A DNA stretch of 60,000 bases from assembly GCA_030141605.1 (NCBI GenBank), contig JAQGDQ010000301.1:126001-186000 (forward strand), read 5' to 3'. The notes beneath the pieces were generated by a model. It was not told the DNA's origin. It searched no databases and was given only the letters and a program-made list of their open reading frames with translations. Of the stretch, positions 11,401 through 24,390 are shown one piece after another. Source of the stretch: Tubiluchus corallicola (lineage: Eukaryota > Priapulida > Priapulimorpha > Priapulimorphida > Tubiluchidae). How positions within the stretch are numbered: the stretch's first letter is position 1; every line of letters starts with the position of its first letter. Both the position numbers and the translations under genes were made by a program.

Positions 11401-14400
11401 CGCCTTCTGCGATTTTCCTGTAATATATAATACTGGTGATGATACAGCATCTTACAACGCTCGTTTGTCTTCAAACGTCATAACATAGGCAGTTGGCAAC
11501 GTGCAACTTTACATGACATATAGCACAGAAGATTCGGCATTCGTTGTGAATGAGTGTCCAACTGAATGTACGCTGTATGGACTGAGCAGATTCTTAATTG
11601 AAGAGTTCTGCTAAATGACTGCATGTGTTTTGACTGCCACTTCACATATGAGCAGACCTTTATGCAGAAAACACAAAAGTTTGATACGACAGTTACATTG
11701 GTAAAGGCACTCCAAGCAAACAATAGGGCAAAACCAGACACTCTTCAATTTCTGCTTTTTGTTTCAGCATTTGATTTGGTTTCTGAGGTGCAAATTTTTC
11801 CCACCTGCCCTTGGTAACTGAAATAAGGGCACAAATGCAGTTCCTCACCAATCTATCACTACTTGTTAGGCCTGGGCCTCATAGAATGCGTGAATTGTGA
11901 TGAAAGAGTTGCAAGTCATGAATCACACACTGGCTGTTCTAGTTTGGTACATCCTGCCAGTAACGCAGCTTACTAACTGATATTACTTCAGTAAAGCACT
12001 ATATTATGGGTACTGAATTATGGGCAAGGAATGTTATTATACAGACAAGCATGGTAAAATTCTCACTGCATGGCTTGCATGCACCGAAAGGAAAAAAGAT
12101 TATACTAGAAAAAAATGGGCCTGGTCATTAGGGGATAAATTAACTCCATCTTTTCCCTTCAGGTATAATGTTTATAAATAAAACAATAAACCAAATAAAA
12201 GCATAAATTTTTCTTATTATTAAATTAACATTTTAACAAGTTGTCAATATAGTGATATATATGGAAGTAATCCTTCAGAAAGTTTCTTTTCTATGCTTTA
12301 TACAGATCTGTAGATGAAATTTGCACATAAGGCTCTACTAAATAAAATACCTTAGCAACACCTGCATGCAAAAAATTATCTGAGTTGAAGGTGTACTGAC
12401 TATTAATGTGCTTGTTAAAAAATTTTGTTCACGGCTTCTAATCAGACTAATACAACTTCATAATGCTAAAATGTAATTCATATGCTAGTAATAGTGACTG
12501 AGGAATGGCAATGAATAATAAATAATCAAATCTTTCTAGGTTAGCAGCTACATGCAAAAATAGTGAATCATATTATGCACATTACAAACAGCAGCTAATA
12601 GAACAGACATAAATATAATACATATTGCAATATTTTGAATGGGCAGAAAAGCACTAGACACAAAATTTTAGCAACACCTCAATATTATAGAAACTTATTT
12701 ACATTTTAGCATCAATACGTCAAAATAAATTTCTTGGTAGTATCGCTTCATTACAGCAATAATGATGATGATGACAGCAAATATACTGTGTCAGCCTGTA
12801 TTTGTATAAGATGCTCATGCAATTTGGATGATTACAGGGAACATGTGCAAAAACCACAAAATAACTAAAGAAGAAAGCAAGTGAATTTTTTATTTTACTT
12901 TTTAAAAAAAATCAGTTTACACACATAGTCCCCAATTCTGCATCATGACCATGATCAACATCATCATCTACTTCAACATAATTATCATCACCATCACCTA
13001 GTTACCAACGCCACAAGGAAATGGAATAGAAACAGAAATTTGATACAGAATATCGGTGAACTGGTACAGAATAGCCATAATACATGCATAACCCAAGGTT
13101 AAATTGTTAACAGATGGTCATTTGTTTGAATTACGCCACTTTACCAGATAATTTAGATACTTATATTAGAAAACTTACAACCTTATGTAGTGTTAACTAG
13201 TTAACTAATTTTGTTCTCTAGCTCAATAATAACTGCTGACGGTTTTGTGTAAAAGACAGTCAAACAAAAACACTAAGAAAGCTAACAACATCCAATATGA
13301 GTCATAGCTGTAGGAGCAAAGTAATACAATTGATGCTAAATGACTTAATTACTACAATCTCAAATTAACAAATAATTATTATGCATGCACTCATGCAGTT
13401 AGTATAAATAAGATTAAATTAGCTTAAATACATGCAGGCAGGTAAGCAAAGATGAGAAGTAAACATGTAAGTGTTAGTCCATCCACCAGGAAGCATGCAA
13501 TTTCATAATAACACCTGTGAAATAAGTAAAAGATAAAATAAAATGTATGAACGCATATGCAAGATTATTTTAAAAGAAAATCAACTTTTTTTAACCAATA
13601 ATAGTGGAATTTTCTCAATGTTCGAACTTCTACTTCATCGCAATGAAAAGGGTGAAATGCTGAGTCATCTCGCCAGTAGGCTAATAGGAGCGCTGGTGAA
13701 ATCTTGAGGCCAATCGGACATTGGTGGAGGGACAACCAGATAAAAGCACAGACTTTTCTCCTTTGATGTATTTTGCACGATTCGTTTCTAATTTCGAATG
13801 TCCAGTATGTGTTTTGAATTTTAACAAAAAAATAAATAAATAAAATAAAATAAAAAATAGAATTTTTTGGTTAAATTCAAACTAATGGTAGGAAATCCTC
13901 CAGTTAAAATGTATAGAATTTATGATGTAGTTTTTATAGACTTAGTTTTTATTCTGTTCAAATTTTTGCTTGAATTTGTAAATTATTTATTCATAAATGC
14001 ATTTATGATTCTTTGAATGATAGTGTAAAACAATTATGTTAGAAATATAAACAGTAAGGAAAACCATAGATGCGTTTTAAGATGGTACACTAAAAATATA
14101 GCACAGACTATATTTTAGTTCCTTGTGAATTTATTGCTTTGAAATTATTCTCTTCCACAGAAATAGAATTTTTCATTACTGGATATCATACTGTTACATT
14201 TCATAATAGCAAAAATATAAGAGTTTTTCAAGCATCACTGTACAGCTCAGGTAAAAATAAACTAAGGGCAGAGAGGGGCAATTCAGACAAATACAAAAAT
14301 ATACTAAGAAGCTTATTTTAAGTAACAGTCAAGACGATTTCTGCAAAAATTTCCTTCTGTAAAAGATAAATTAGTAAAGTACATTAAAGACAGCTTACCC

Positions 14401-17400
14401 CTTTGGGTATGTGTTCCTCCTCCACATTTTCATTCACAGGAGGTTGTGGCTTTAGTTCAATTTTATGCAGTGGCTTCTTGTGTTCTTTCTGCAACTGCTA
14501 AAAATATTAAACATTTAACCGCCTTTCTAAAAGACAAGTAAGCATTTAATATAAATTTTCACGTAATTTAACTGAAATTAAATTCTTTAGGTATTTAGCT
14601 GATGTCTTGCTCATTAAGTTGAGACATACACAAGTAGCTTATAGGATAAAAATGGAATTTTCCACATATATTTTTTGACAGGAAATTTTGCACAAGTCAC
14701 TTCTAAGCACAAGGTGAAGGACAAGTAAAAACACAGAAGCCCAGACGTAGTCAAGTTTGAACACACAGTGATCAAATTCGGACAAGTTTCGACGCGAGAA
14801 GGGCTACCACAGGCAAGTTGGGACACAGGCAAGTAAGAAGACAGGCAAGCTTAGATACATATTAATTGGATACGAATAAGCTTGGACACAGAAAAGTTTT
14901 GATATGGACAGTTTGAACACACGATAATTGAACGGTGATAATGTTAAATTTACCTGGGTGGTAAATTTAAAAAAAGAAACAAATTGATGATGGCAAGTCT
15001 GGACACGGGCACGTTTGAACACACAAAAATTGGACAGAGACGAAGTCCAGAGAAAATCAAACATACAAACGGATGGAGACAAGGGAACGGAGAACAGTTT
15101 GTATGCATGACGACTTAACACGCACAAGTTTGGATGCAAACAATTTGGGACATAGGTACACTTATGAACATACATTAAGAATGATTGTGAATGCACTGAA
15201 AATTTTTGGACCAAACAGGATTCAAACCTAATACCTCCCTGCTTATACAGTAGGTTACTCTACAAGTTCAGTTACTGGCACAAACACACAGTTCCTGCAC
15301 CTTTCTACAGGCTATCCAAAACACAAAGGCATTATGCTTATAGTTACAATGATTAGCCTAACAGCTAATTAACTGAAAAAAGAGGCACTGAAGAAGAGGG
15401 TTACATGCGCATGCTCGTACGTGAATTTGGCATGCATGAGGTTATATAATCTGAATAAATGTGCATATTTCACATACCACTTTTACTTCAGTGTTTGAAC
15501 TCTGTTGTAATGACTGCAACTTAGCCTGTATAAAATATAAGTTATAAATTAAAAAAGAATCAAAAAACTACACTCACATTAATTCAACATTTCCATTATT
15601 AAAATTCAAACATTTCAAAATTTTGAATGTGCTCCAAACGAAAAATTCCAGAATTTTGCGAAACTAAACTTACTTCTGCAATCCCCTCCTCCATATAAGT
15701 GTCAAAGACTAGAGAAAACTTCAGGAAGATACATTGACATTAAAACAATTATTTCAGTGTAAAAGCTACTATTTGACCAAGTATCTAACAGAAAGAAGAC
15801 AAACTGATTACCTCACAATTTCTTCTTCTTGACCCACACTCTGTATAATTTCCTTGTACAACCTTTAAGTTGCCCTGTTAAAAATCAATAAAATAACACT
15901 TAAACGTTGCTATTACAAATAATAATAATAATTAGATTCACTAAAACACATAGTGAGGCTTAGCAGTTGCAATGCCACTACACTATACACCTAAATTCCA
16001 AAGTCGTTCATCAAACTTTGCCTTTCTCTCAGTGTTGTCCAAGTTAAGTGATAGCAACAAACATTAACAATTAAATAGTATTAATGGCTGCAACCATGAG
16101 TTTAATGGTTATGAACCATTTTAAATAAAATGATTTAAAACTTGTGAAAAGCAGGTTGCTAAGTGGAATTTTGATGGCTCACGATAACAAGTCATTCATG
16201 AGCTGATCAACTTTTTTAGATAGATCACAAATCGAACAAAATATATAAATATTGCTATTACAAAAATTAAAGTGTATTGTCTTACCAGTTATTTTACATA
16301 TCAAAAGATATTACCCACAAGTCTTCAATGACGAAACTGCATCATTTATTTGTAATCAATTATTTGATACTCAAGACTTCATTAATCTTATCAGCAAAGT
16401 AAAATAAAAACCAAATGTGTCAATGGAATTTGCAGCGTTCGTTTTGTCACAGATGATGAAAAATTCCCAAACTATTGACAATAAACAATGCTCCAAGTGA
16501 GACATGTCAAATAACAAAAAACTGATGATAATGTCCAAAAAGAGTGAAACTAGAACTAAAACCTAGGATTTAAACTTAATCACCATTTAGAAATGTACAA
16601 AGTTACCTGATTCATAGAAAAAAATTCCTAAAAAAAAGAGACATCATTCACTACAAACTATGCCACGAATGATGGTGTGAAATATGTAGCACAATAAAAC
16701 ACCTTTCATGATCAAAACTCAGCAGAGGGACTGAAATGCTTGATCTGCTGTATGTTTGGCTGGTGCTCTTTGACGTGGGAACTCCTTGCAAAGGCAAATG
16801 AATGAAATGGATGGTATGAATATGATAACGCAGTGTTTTACTGTGGCGCCTATAATGAAGTCATAAACTAGCAATGGGTAATTACCTCAGCAGTTCGCAT
16901 TCTCTTCCCACACGCCGTGTAGTTGGCTCTTAGACTAGTAAGGGATGATTTTAATTGCTCCATCGTATCTAATAACCACAATTAACATTATAATGTTAGA
17001 AAAGATGCAATTTAAAAACTCAAACTACAAGACTATTAGGTACAGCATTATATAAATAATGTCTAGTTTGAGGACAATAGCACATTTATGATCACGAGGG
17101 GTCATATATGCACTTTTGCTCAAAAAATCTTTTATTAATATATACCAATATACTAATATAAAACCAAATTATAATTATGAGTTATTACTAATAAGATTAA
17201 ACACACACAAATACACACTACCACAGCACACATCGCTTAGCAGTTCCTAAAAACAAATAGACAGGCAACATCATTTACTCCAGTATGCCTACGATTAATG
17301 TACTATTTACTGATCACGTGACACCATGTAATGAATTGCCGAATTTGTTTGAAATTGTCAGCAATCCATAGACAACTATTTTCCACCAAGTGGCACAGCT

Positions 17401-20400
17401 TGCATAACATATATAACCAATGGCATTATCCTCCATATGTTGGTAATTAACAGCCTGTCAACTTCAGCAGAAGTATAGCTAGACGGGACAAGTTTTCACT
17501 CTGGTTTATTGAAAGAAGATGTTCTTCTAGCTAGGAGGAAATAATTGGCAAGACACATGAAGATGCCATTAACACAGGCAATGATCAATTGCGATATCTC
17601 TGTTTGCATGTTTACACCATTTTTCATTGTCTCCTAAGTGCAGTACAACTGCCTTCTCTATGCCATAGACACCGATGCCTCTTCTGTGTTAAGTGAAGTT
17701 AGTGCCTGGATATCACAGGTTTAGTAGCATGCAATGTAAAATTACTTCTCTATAAACTATAGCGCTTTATTATTTAATCAGTTTATCACCAAATCTTCAT
17801 TTGAGCTTAAACTTTTTGAGTTTCAAAAGAGTTTGTTGTACAAATGCAACTGGGTTAAGTACTATATACCTTGCTAGATTAGACTGATTTGGAATGAAAC
17901 ATGTGCCTTGATGCGAAGAATATTGCTGTAGACAATTTTGTTTTAAACTTTCATAGGACTGCAAGCACTTACACACTTGAGCGGCTTTTTTAACTTGCCC
18001 CTAGTTGGCCGGCAAAAATCACTCAGTCACCATAGCAATGGCAACTTTCCAATATCCAATCGAGTGCTGTGTTGTCAGACCCTATAGCAAGGCAATGCAC
18101 ATAGGGGGCTGCGTGATACAAATGCCCTGGCAACCTACTGTTTCAGCTAAGCTGTGGCTTGTTGCTGCGTGAATTTGTAGATTTTTTTTATACAAATATC
18201 AGTTGTGCACAAAAAATCCATGTTCAATATTTGCATAAATAACATATTCCAGTTGGATATTTCTTTAGCCATTTCAAAATGTTGGGTGTTTTTGTTCAAA
18301 TATTTAGATGACTTAACTACTTGAGAAAAATCTGCCAGTTCCCATGAGAAATGCTTCATTTACTTGTACAAACAGCATAAAACTCTTGATAAATTTACTC
18401 AAAACGCATAAAGCCCAAAACAGACCTTGGTGGAAAAACGAGACCACTACAGAGCTTAAGAACCCGTCCTAATAGATTTGCTAACCATTTTGCCTGGCAA
18501 TACTCACTGTAAGAAAATTAATGGACATCGAGTAAAAACTGAAATTTTCAATGGCCTGTAAGTTAATCAGGTGCAACAATAAACTAGTAATTGCACTATT
18601 TGCAGTCGGATGTAGAATGTCAATGAGTTGACAATTCTCGTAAGTGTCTTCTCGGTTATACAAGCATTTCCCTGTTTGTTAAGTTTGTTTTGTTCTTTTG
18701 GATCAGGCAGATTCATACCTTTATTTTCTTGTAAAGTTTTCTTCAGATTAGCTACTTCATCTTTTTGTTTGACATTCATTTTTTGTAACTCGTTTTGGCA
18801 AATATTGAGTTCTAGTTGAACACTGCTAACATCATCATCTTTTTGGTCCTGAAAAAGAAACAGTTGAGTACTGAAGGCAATCTAAATGGATCAGTTAGTC
18901 AGATGTCCCACCAGAGTGGAAACACATGGCACTTATAGATTTTAAACTCATTATCTTAGAAAGCAATAATTTCAGATTAAGCTACAAATAATGGCAAAAA
19001 TATTTGAATAATTTGCATCTGCTTATTCTTAAACGGTAACAAAATTTATTGACCTTAGAATCCTTTAAAACCAGACAACAGTATGAAAGATGCTGTTCTT
19101 TTTTAAAAAATACATTATTCCATTTATTACATTGCAAATAAATACTGGCTAGTGCATTGCTTGCGCACACTAACCAAAAGCTGATCTATACACCAATGTA
19201 TTTTATAGTGTACATGATTGGGAAAAAACAGCCAGTATTCGTACCTTGAAAAGCTTGAACTGCTGATCCAGAGCAGTATACCTATTATCAGCCTCAAGCT
19301 GAAACGAATCAAAAGTCTGTAAACGCACTTGCCAGCAAAATGTTAACGATTTGCTCCATAAACTATAAAGCTACATTTATATGTTTACTTGTTTACAGTT
19401 AAGAAGGCTTGAGAACTTTATCCCCAAAACAGTCTTAGCTCCTCTGGAAGCACACAAGTCCAGCAGAAGACAAAATACGCCTAATATAATTACTTATCTT
19501 ACTGCTCAATGCCCACTGCCCATCTCATACTTACTTTTGTTCATTTGTAATGCCATCAGGGATTTGTGAAGCAGCAGTATTTGCAAAGAACCACACTCAA
19601 GACTGACTTCAAGTGTGAAGACTTAGTGAGAGTGAAATTTGCAATCTGTAGATTATGAGTCCAGGATATACATAAAATTGTAGATAATTAGGCAATGTAA
19701 ATGTATAAGTGATCAGTTTTGAAGAATCATTATCTAGAATGCTGCTGCTTTCGTGCCACTAAGCACTGCCAGAAAGCGTTCACGGCATTGTTATAGTTAC
19801 AGTTATAGTTACGCCAAAATTAAATATATATGCTAGTGGAAACCAGCTGCAAATAAATTTCCAGTTCGTAATTACCTTCTGTTTTGCTAATTGATCTTCT
19901 GCCTCCAATCGATGAGCAAGAAATTCTGAAAACAGTTTACATATGTCACAAACGAAATTGTACAGTGTTTTACCTCTTGCTATAACATGGTTTACCGAAT
20001 GACTACCAAGAACACGAGTCACACGTGGATCACATTTTAAAATCACGTTTTCTAAACATACCAATTATCCACTAGTTCGTTTTTGCCTTTTGCTCACATG
20101 TCATAAAAATTACAGAATATAAGAACTTTAACACTACAAGTCAATCCTATCCTTTCAATTTTATCATTTGTTTGCGTAGCAAATGAAGTTTTTCTTTCAA
20201 AAAATTCTTGAAGCTGCAAATCCTTGTTTGCAATTTTTCTTCAATTCAGGATGTTATAACGAGTGTTTAACTTTTTTGTTATTGTATTGTAGTAAGCAGC
20301 GGATTTATCATGCCTTGAAGTATGTGTTTTCCATACTTCAGTATTTTTGTGTAAGAATATTTATTTACGCCATTTACTCGTACTCGTATGCAGTACAATA

Positions 20401-23400
20401 AATACGCATGGAAAAATAACAAATGATAAGAATTACGATAAATTTGTTCGAGCTGTACATGTTAAACAAAGGCAAAGTAAAAAAAAAGAATGACAAAAAA
20501 CCATAGCATCAATTATGTTATCATTTTGGTCTCAGCAAATGGTCAAGTACTTTAAAATTTCATACAGTTGACACTTTCTAAAAAAATAAAAATATTTGGT
20601 TTCTATAGTCCATAAAATGTCCTTTATAAAAGTAATAACTGCCAGCTGACTGTCAGAGATCTTAAGCATTTTATCAGTAATGAGACCCAGTATTTTTAAT
20701 CTAAATTCATGAACTATCAATTCCATAGTGGTTAATGATTGACACTAAATTGTAGCACATAACTGAAGTGGAACAATGCTGAGCTTGGTGAGCATTACAA
20801 CGAATAATGTGATTACTGTTACTTAAACACTTAAAATAAAACTCATCGAATTGCTTCTGGAACTGTTTATTAGGAGGCAAAATATCAACTACAAATGGTA
20901 ACATATATCTATGTGTTTTGTAAAGGCAATGTCGCAGTTTTCTGACAACTATGTGCCATGACGAGAGCAACGTGTTAATTTTCTCACACAGTCTCCATGT
21001 TTTGGAACCATAATACGCGTGGCAGTACGTTATAAATATTAGCAATTTTAGATTGGTGTTGAGGTACGAAAAGTTAGCAGTGACATGATTGGCACGATAT
21101 ATAAAATCATTACGCTTAGCTAATAAAAATCATCATTATGATCATTAGGATTATCAGTTAAAACATGATCAAGATGAGTTACATTGTTACAAAATTGCAT
21201 AGCAGTTCCCCCAAGAAAGATTAATGGGTTTTGACAGTTTACTTGACATTTGCGGTTAGTAAAAATGATACATTTACTTTTTATCTTGTTTCCTTGTATA
21301 TTACATAACAATAAGTAGGCTACCTGCAAGACGCATGTACAACAATTAGCGACTTTCGATTAAATTTAAAAAATAACGTAAATTTAACTGAAAACGATAG
21401 CTATCTCAGAATACTAGCAAAATAGTACATTTGTCATTTTATGAATATTTACTCAGCACAGCAACGAAATGTGATTATCAATGGAAGTGACCAGTGAGTA
21501 ATAAATGAGAATTGTTTGGTTTGTGCATTTTTAATTCACTGCTGTCCATTTTTACATATTAGACATTCGTGTCAATTAGTATCATTTTGAACATCAAAGA
21601 TACCATGATTATTTTGTTCAAATTATTTAAATACATGTCATTAAAGGCTGAAATATTCCGAGAAATAAAATCTGCATACAAAAGACATAGCAAACAACAT
21701 AAAAACAAGTCATACACATTTTATCTTCTACGCCACTAGAAGAAATTTTAGTTACCAACTCGCTCAACTGCAAATAACACTATAAGTGCACTGTAAAATA
21801 CAAAATTAAATAAATACATCTCCACACCGCCACTTATTTATTTGTTTATAATACTAATGAGAAAAATAGCATAGGTACAGTTAACGAGCATCAGCATAAT
21901 TAAGCAAAGCATTGGCTTGTGTAAGCTTGGTAATGTATTAGTCGAACATTATATCGAAATAATTTAGTCAAGCAGCAGGAAGCAAGAAAAGGCAAAGCTA
22001 GTTGATGCAAACGAGTTTTCAAACAAGTAGCTCCTTGTATATATATATATATATATACAATCATGTAGTTATATATGATCATGTACATTACGTCTCACTG
22101 TAACCAAATACAGTAGGGCTAAAACACTGGGACGAGGGGCTTTCTGATGACAAAGGAAACAGCCCTGGGTAAAATAGGGTAGCTAAAGTCATATCTATTA
22201 CAGATGATTCTGACCTATATGTGACATGTCATGAAATGAGTCTTACCCTCCTTTGTACTTTTATGATCACTTGATTCCCGTTGTAATAATGACTCCAAGT
22301 TTCTTTTATTTTCATAAACAACTGAAATTTGAAAACTGAAAATTAAAAATAAAATTTACCTCAGCAAACAAAACAGAATAAAAAAACTGTGAGCAGCACA
22401 GGACAATCAAAAATGTAAGGGAAAAAAAATCACTTGTATCAACGCAATTTTGCAAAATGAGTATGAAGAATGGGGTTTATCATGGCTAGTTGCTGCTTAC
22501 ACGAATAACACATATTTAAGTATTTCAATACTTTGTACAGGAGTACAAAGTGCATTTACTGGTTTGTGTTTCTGCAAACCCTCACATGATCTGTTTCTCA
22601 CTCACTCGCTTCCTCCTTTCTCCTTCTTCTCTCTCCCGTTTCTTATTCACTTGAACACCTCTCCGGTTTTTCTCAGGCTCACCACCACACCCTCTTTTTT
22701 GTTTAAAAACATTATAAATTATCTGGAAAACATAAGCCTTTTGTTATGGAAGATTTCTAACTAGCACGATTTTAATATGCAAAATCACAGTAATCAGCGT
22801 TATTCGTGACTTGGACTATATAGGCCATCTATTTTTTTATCACTATAACAGTGCTCTGTGAATGAACATAACATTTTGACCCACAATGAAATATTATGCA
22901 AACTAAAATCTGTTTAAGAAGTAACAGTCATGTCCACTACTTTTACAGATGAAATCAGCACTTTTTTGTTGATATTGAGCAGACTTGTATAAGATAATAT
23001 ATCTTATAAACAATGCTTCAGTATACGTTATTGGAAAATAAACGGACATGTCAACATTTGTGAAAGTGAACAAAGCATAAATCAGATGTAAGGGCTTTTG
23101 TACTGAGATTGTAAATTTAAAGCAATACAGGATAATTTTTCATATGCTACTTCATTGTCAAGTCCGATGAAAAGTATACATTTTAACACAATTAATGCTG
23201 CAAAAGTGTTTCTGATAATCAAATAATAGATTAAAAACTTAATTAATAACGGGCGAGCCCAACTATTGATGACATCACAAACTAACATAATTTTCAACAG
23301 CAAAAATATTCCACGAGCGTGTTGCACGTGTTTGTGAAAGATAAAATTGAAGTACAGTGCTGCTGCAAGAGATTCAGTGTGTTGTACTAAAACTACCCAA

Positions 23401-24390
23401 GTTCTAAGACAAAAATTAAATTTCAAATTTACCACTGTGATCAAGTATGAGCTGTCGAATCTGTGTAGTTCATCACAAAGTAACACATCCGAGCTGAGAG
23501 GTACAGCACCTGTTTTTTGTGCAATGCATTTCCGAAATGCAGGTGCTAGTGCCCGTCTAACTAGTGAATGGTGAAATGCATGTAACAGTGAAGAACTAGT
23601 GGCACGGACATGAAATCGTGTTTGTGTGGTAATAATTCTTTCACGTAACTCACTTTTGAAAAAATAGTATGTTTTCTTTCAATATTTTAAAGAATAGATT
23701 GGTTTCATCTACAGTTTAAGAATGGGTCCGGTTTTGCTTTAAGGCAGGTTTAGTATAGCGAGTATATGGCTAATAACAGTCTCAGTATGAACAAATAGTC
23801 TGCAAGGTCATATAAATCAATCTTATTTCAATTTGCAAATGCAAGCTGCTATAAGCACTAGAGAATGTGAGTTAGATGCTAAATCATAACCAAAAAGCAA
23901 GCCATTTTATGTTATAATTAGATGCAAGTAAGGAACCGCATTTAGCTGCAAAAAAGATAAAAAAAACTGCAAATAGTAATATAGTTTAAAACATTATCAA
24001 TTTAGATGCAGTGACTGTAAAAAAACTTTTTAATTTTCAAGCTTAGGAAAAGGCATAGCGTAAACCTATGTTACAATTATAATTCTATTGTTAACTTTAC
24101 ATGACGTAACAGCATGTGCAGGAAGAATAAAGTGAAAATTAAAATACATACACACAAACAGTGAAACAGCAAATAATAAATTATAATGCTGAACTACAAT
24201 TTTAAGCAAACACACCTTCCAACTGTGCTCTAGTGGACTCATAAAGTTGCTTGTAGTCAGCAGCTTCACGATAAAACTGATTAAGTTTAGTTTGAGCATC
24301 ATGAAATCTTGCCACTCCTAATGCAGCTAGTCCTATAGCTGCTATAGCTAATACCACCTTATTGCCTTTTTTGCTGCAGATTCCTGGCAT
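8436..24390 (-). CDS. GOLIM4: GOLIM4/GPP130-like Golgi type II membrane protein, 11 exons
   Basis: Joined minus-strand exons: 24390-24216, 22321-22247, 19925-19876, 19298-19245, 18848-18719, 16968-16886, 15874-15812, 15525-15478, 14497-14399, 11417-11371, 10107-8436. All phases agree, giving 831 aa. The protein starts MPGICSKKGNKVV, then a signal anchor at about 11-28, then a lumenal coiled coil whose segments QLEVVYENKRNLESLLQRES, FLAHRLEAEDQLAKQK and RYTALDQQFKLFK follow vertebrate GOLIM4 closely. In vertebrates GOLIM4 is a cis-Golgi protein cycling through endosomes. Exons 6 and 7 both encode an NYTxCG sequon motif, which suggests exon duplication. Exon 10 encodes the basic stretch NRRRRQ. 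The last exon encodes about 556 polar residues with decayed repeats (QIP and AQVK/AQIK motifs) and an acidic end (EEEEDLNRQA). I chose ATG 24390 because the codon further upstream at 24402 is GTG. Exon 9 has a TAGCAG acceptor that could shift by one codon. Family identity is strong; the C-terminal half is not alignable by eye. Confidence 0.9.
10160..10348. mobile_element. Candidate MITE with imperfect terminal inverted repeats
   Basis: The left end AAGTGGACTTTACCTAG and the reverse complement of the right end, AAGTGGTGTTTACCTAG, match over the first 17 bases except two. A further inner match (GCGTTA, then GCGGAATA) continues on both arms. The element lies in the last intron of the GOLIM4-like gene, about 50 bp upstream of its last exon. 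I see no transposase, and no target-site duplication I could be sure of. Confidence 0.6.
11418..14398. other. Intron 9 of the GOLIM4-like gene
   Basis: About 3 kb, AT-rich, with no open frame that looks coding. It holds short trinucleotide runs (GAT near 12770, ATC/CAT near 12945-12995) and an A-rich simple tract near 13828-13858. No other structure noticed. Confidence 0.5.
14745..15150. repeat. Decayed minisatellite with ACACAGGCAAGT-like units
   Basis: In intron 8 of the GOLIM4-like gene, words such as GGACACAGGCAAGT, TTTGAACACACA and GACAAGTTT recur about every 20 bases with much divergence. The open frame across 14804-15214 on the minus strand is explained by this repeat and is not taken as a gene. 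Confidence 0.6.
15208..15279 (-). mobile_element. Possible tRNA-derived SINE head
   Basis: Read on the minus strand, the order is TAGAGTAACC, then an anticodon-like hairpin CCTACTGTATAAGCAGG, then GGTTTGAATCCTG. This is the A-box-like, anticodon-arm and B-box order of a tRNA. Stem pairing is too poor for a working tRNA. The decayed minisatellite lies directly downstream on the same strand and could be the tail. Confidence is low. Confidence 0.35.
19926..22246. other. Intron 2 of the GOLIM4-like gene
   Basis: About 2.3 kb. Several open frames of 60-110 codons on the minus strand (20532-21329) have no recognisable similarity, plausible composition or splice context. A TA dinucleotide tract lies at about 22036-22060, next to a short ATGAT-rich inverted stretch. 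No gene seen. Confidence 0.45.
23448..23746 (+). repeat. Dispersed repeat family R1, copy A
   Basis: Shares about 290 bases with 36996-37291 and about 260 with 26031-26291. Common words are GCCCGTCTAACTAG, GAAATGCATGTAACAG and TCAATATTTTAAAG. Copy A carries AGCACCTG and, about 27 bases on, its inverse CAGGTGCT. It lies in intron 1 of the GOLIM4-like gene. No coding capacity; probably a non-autonomous transposable element. Confidence 0.85.

Noticed and set aside
14804-15214. Minus-strand frame of 136 codons
   Set aside because: It covers a decayed tandem repeat inside a GOLIM4-like intron and has no plausible splice phase with the neighbouring exons.
15208-15279. A functional tRNA gene on the minus strand
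   Set aside because: Acceptor and D stems do not pair and the anticodon stem has a mismatch; only the box-like words remain.
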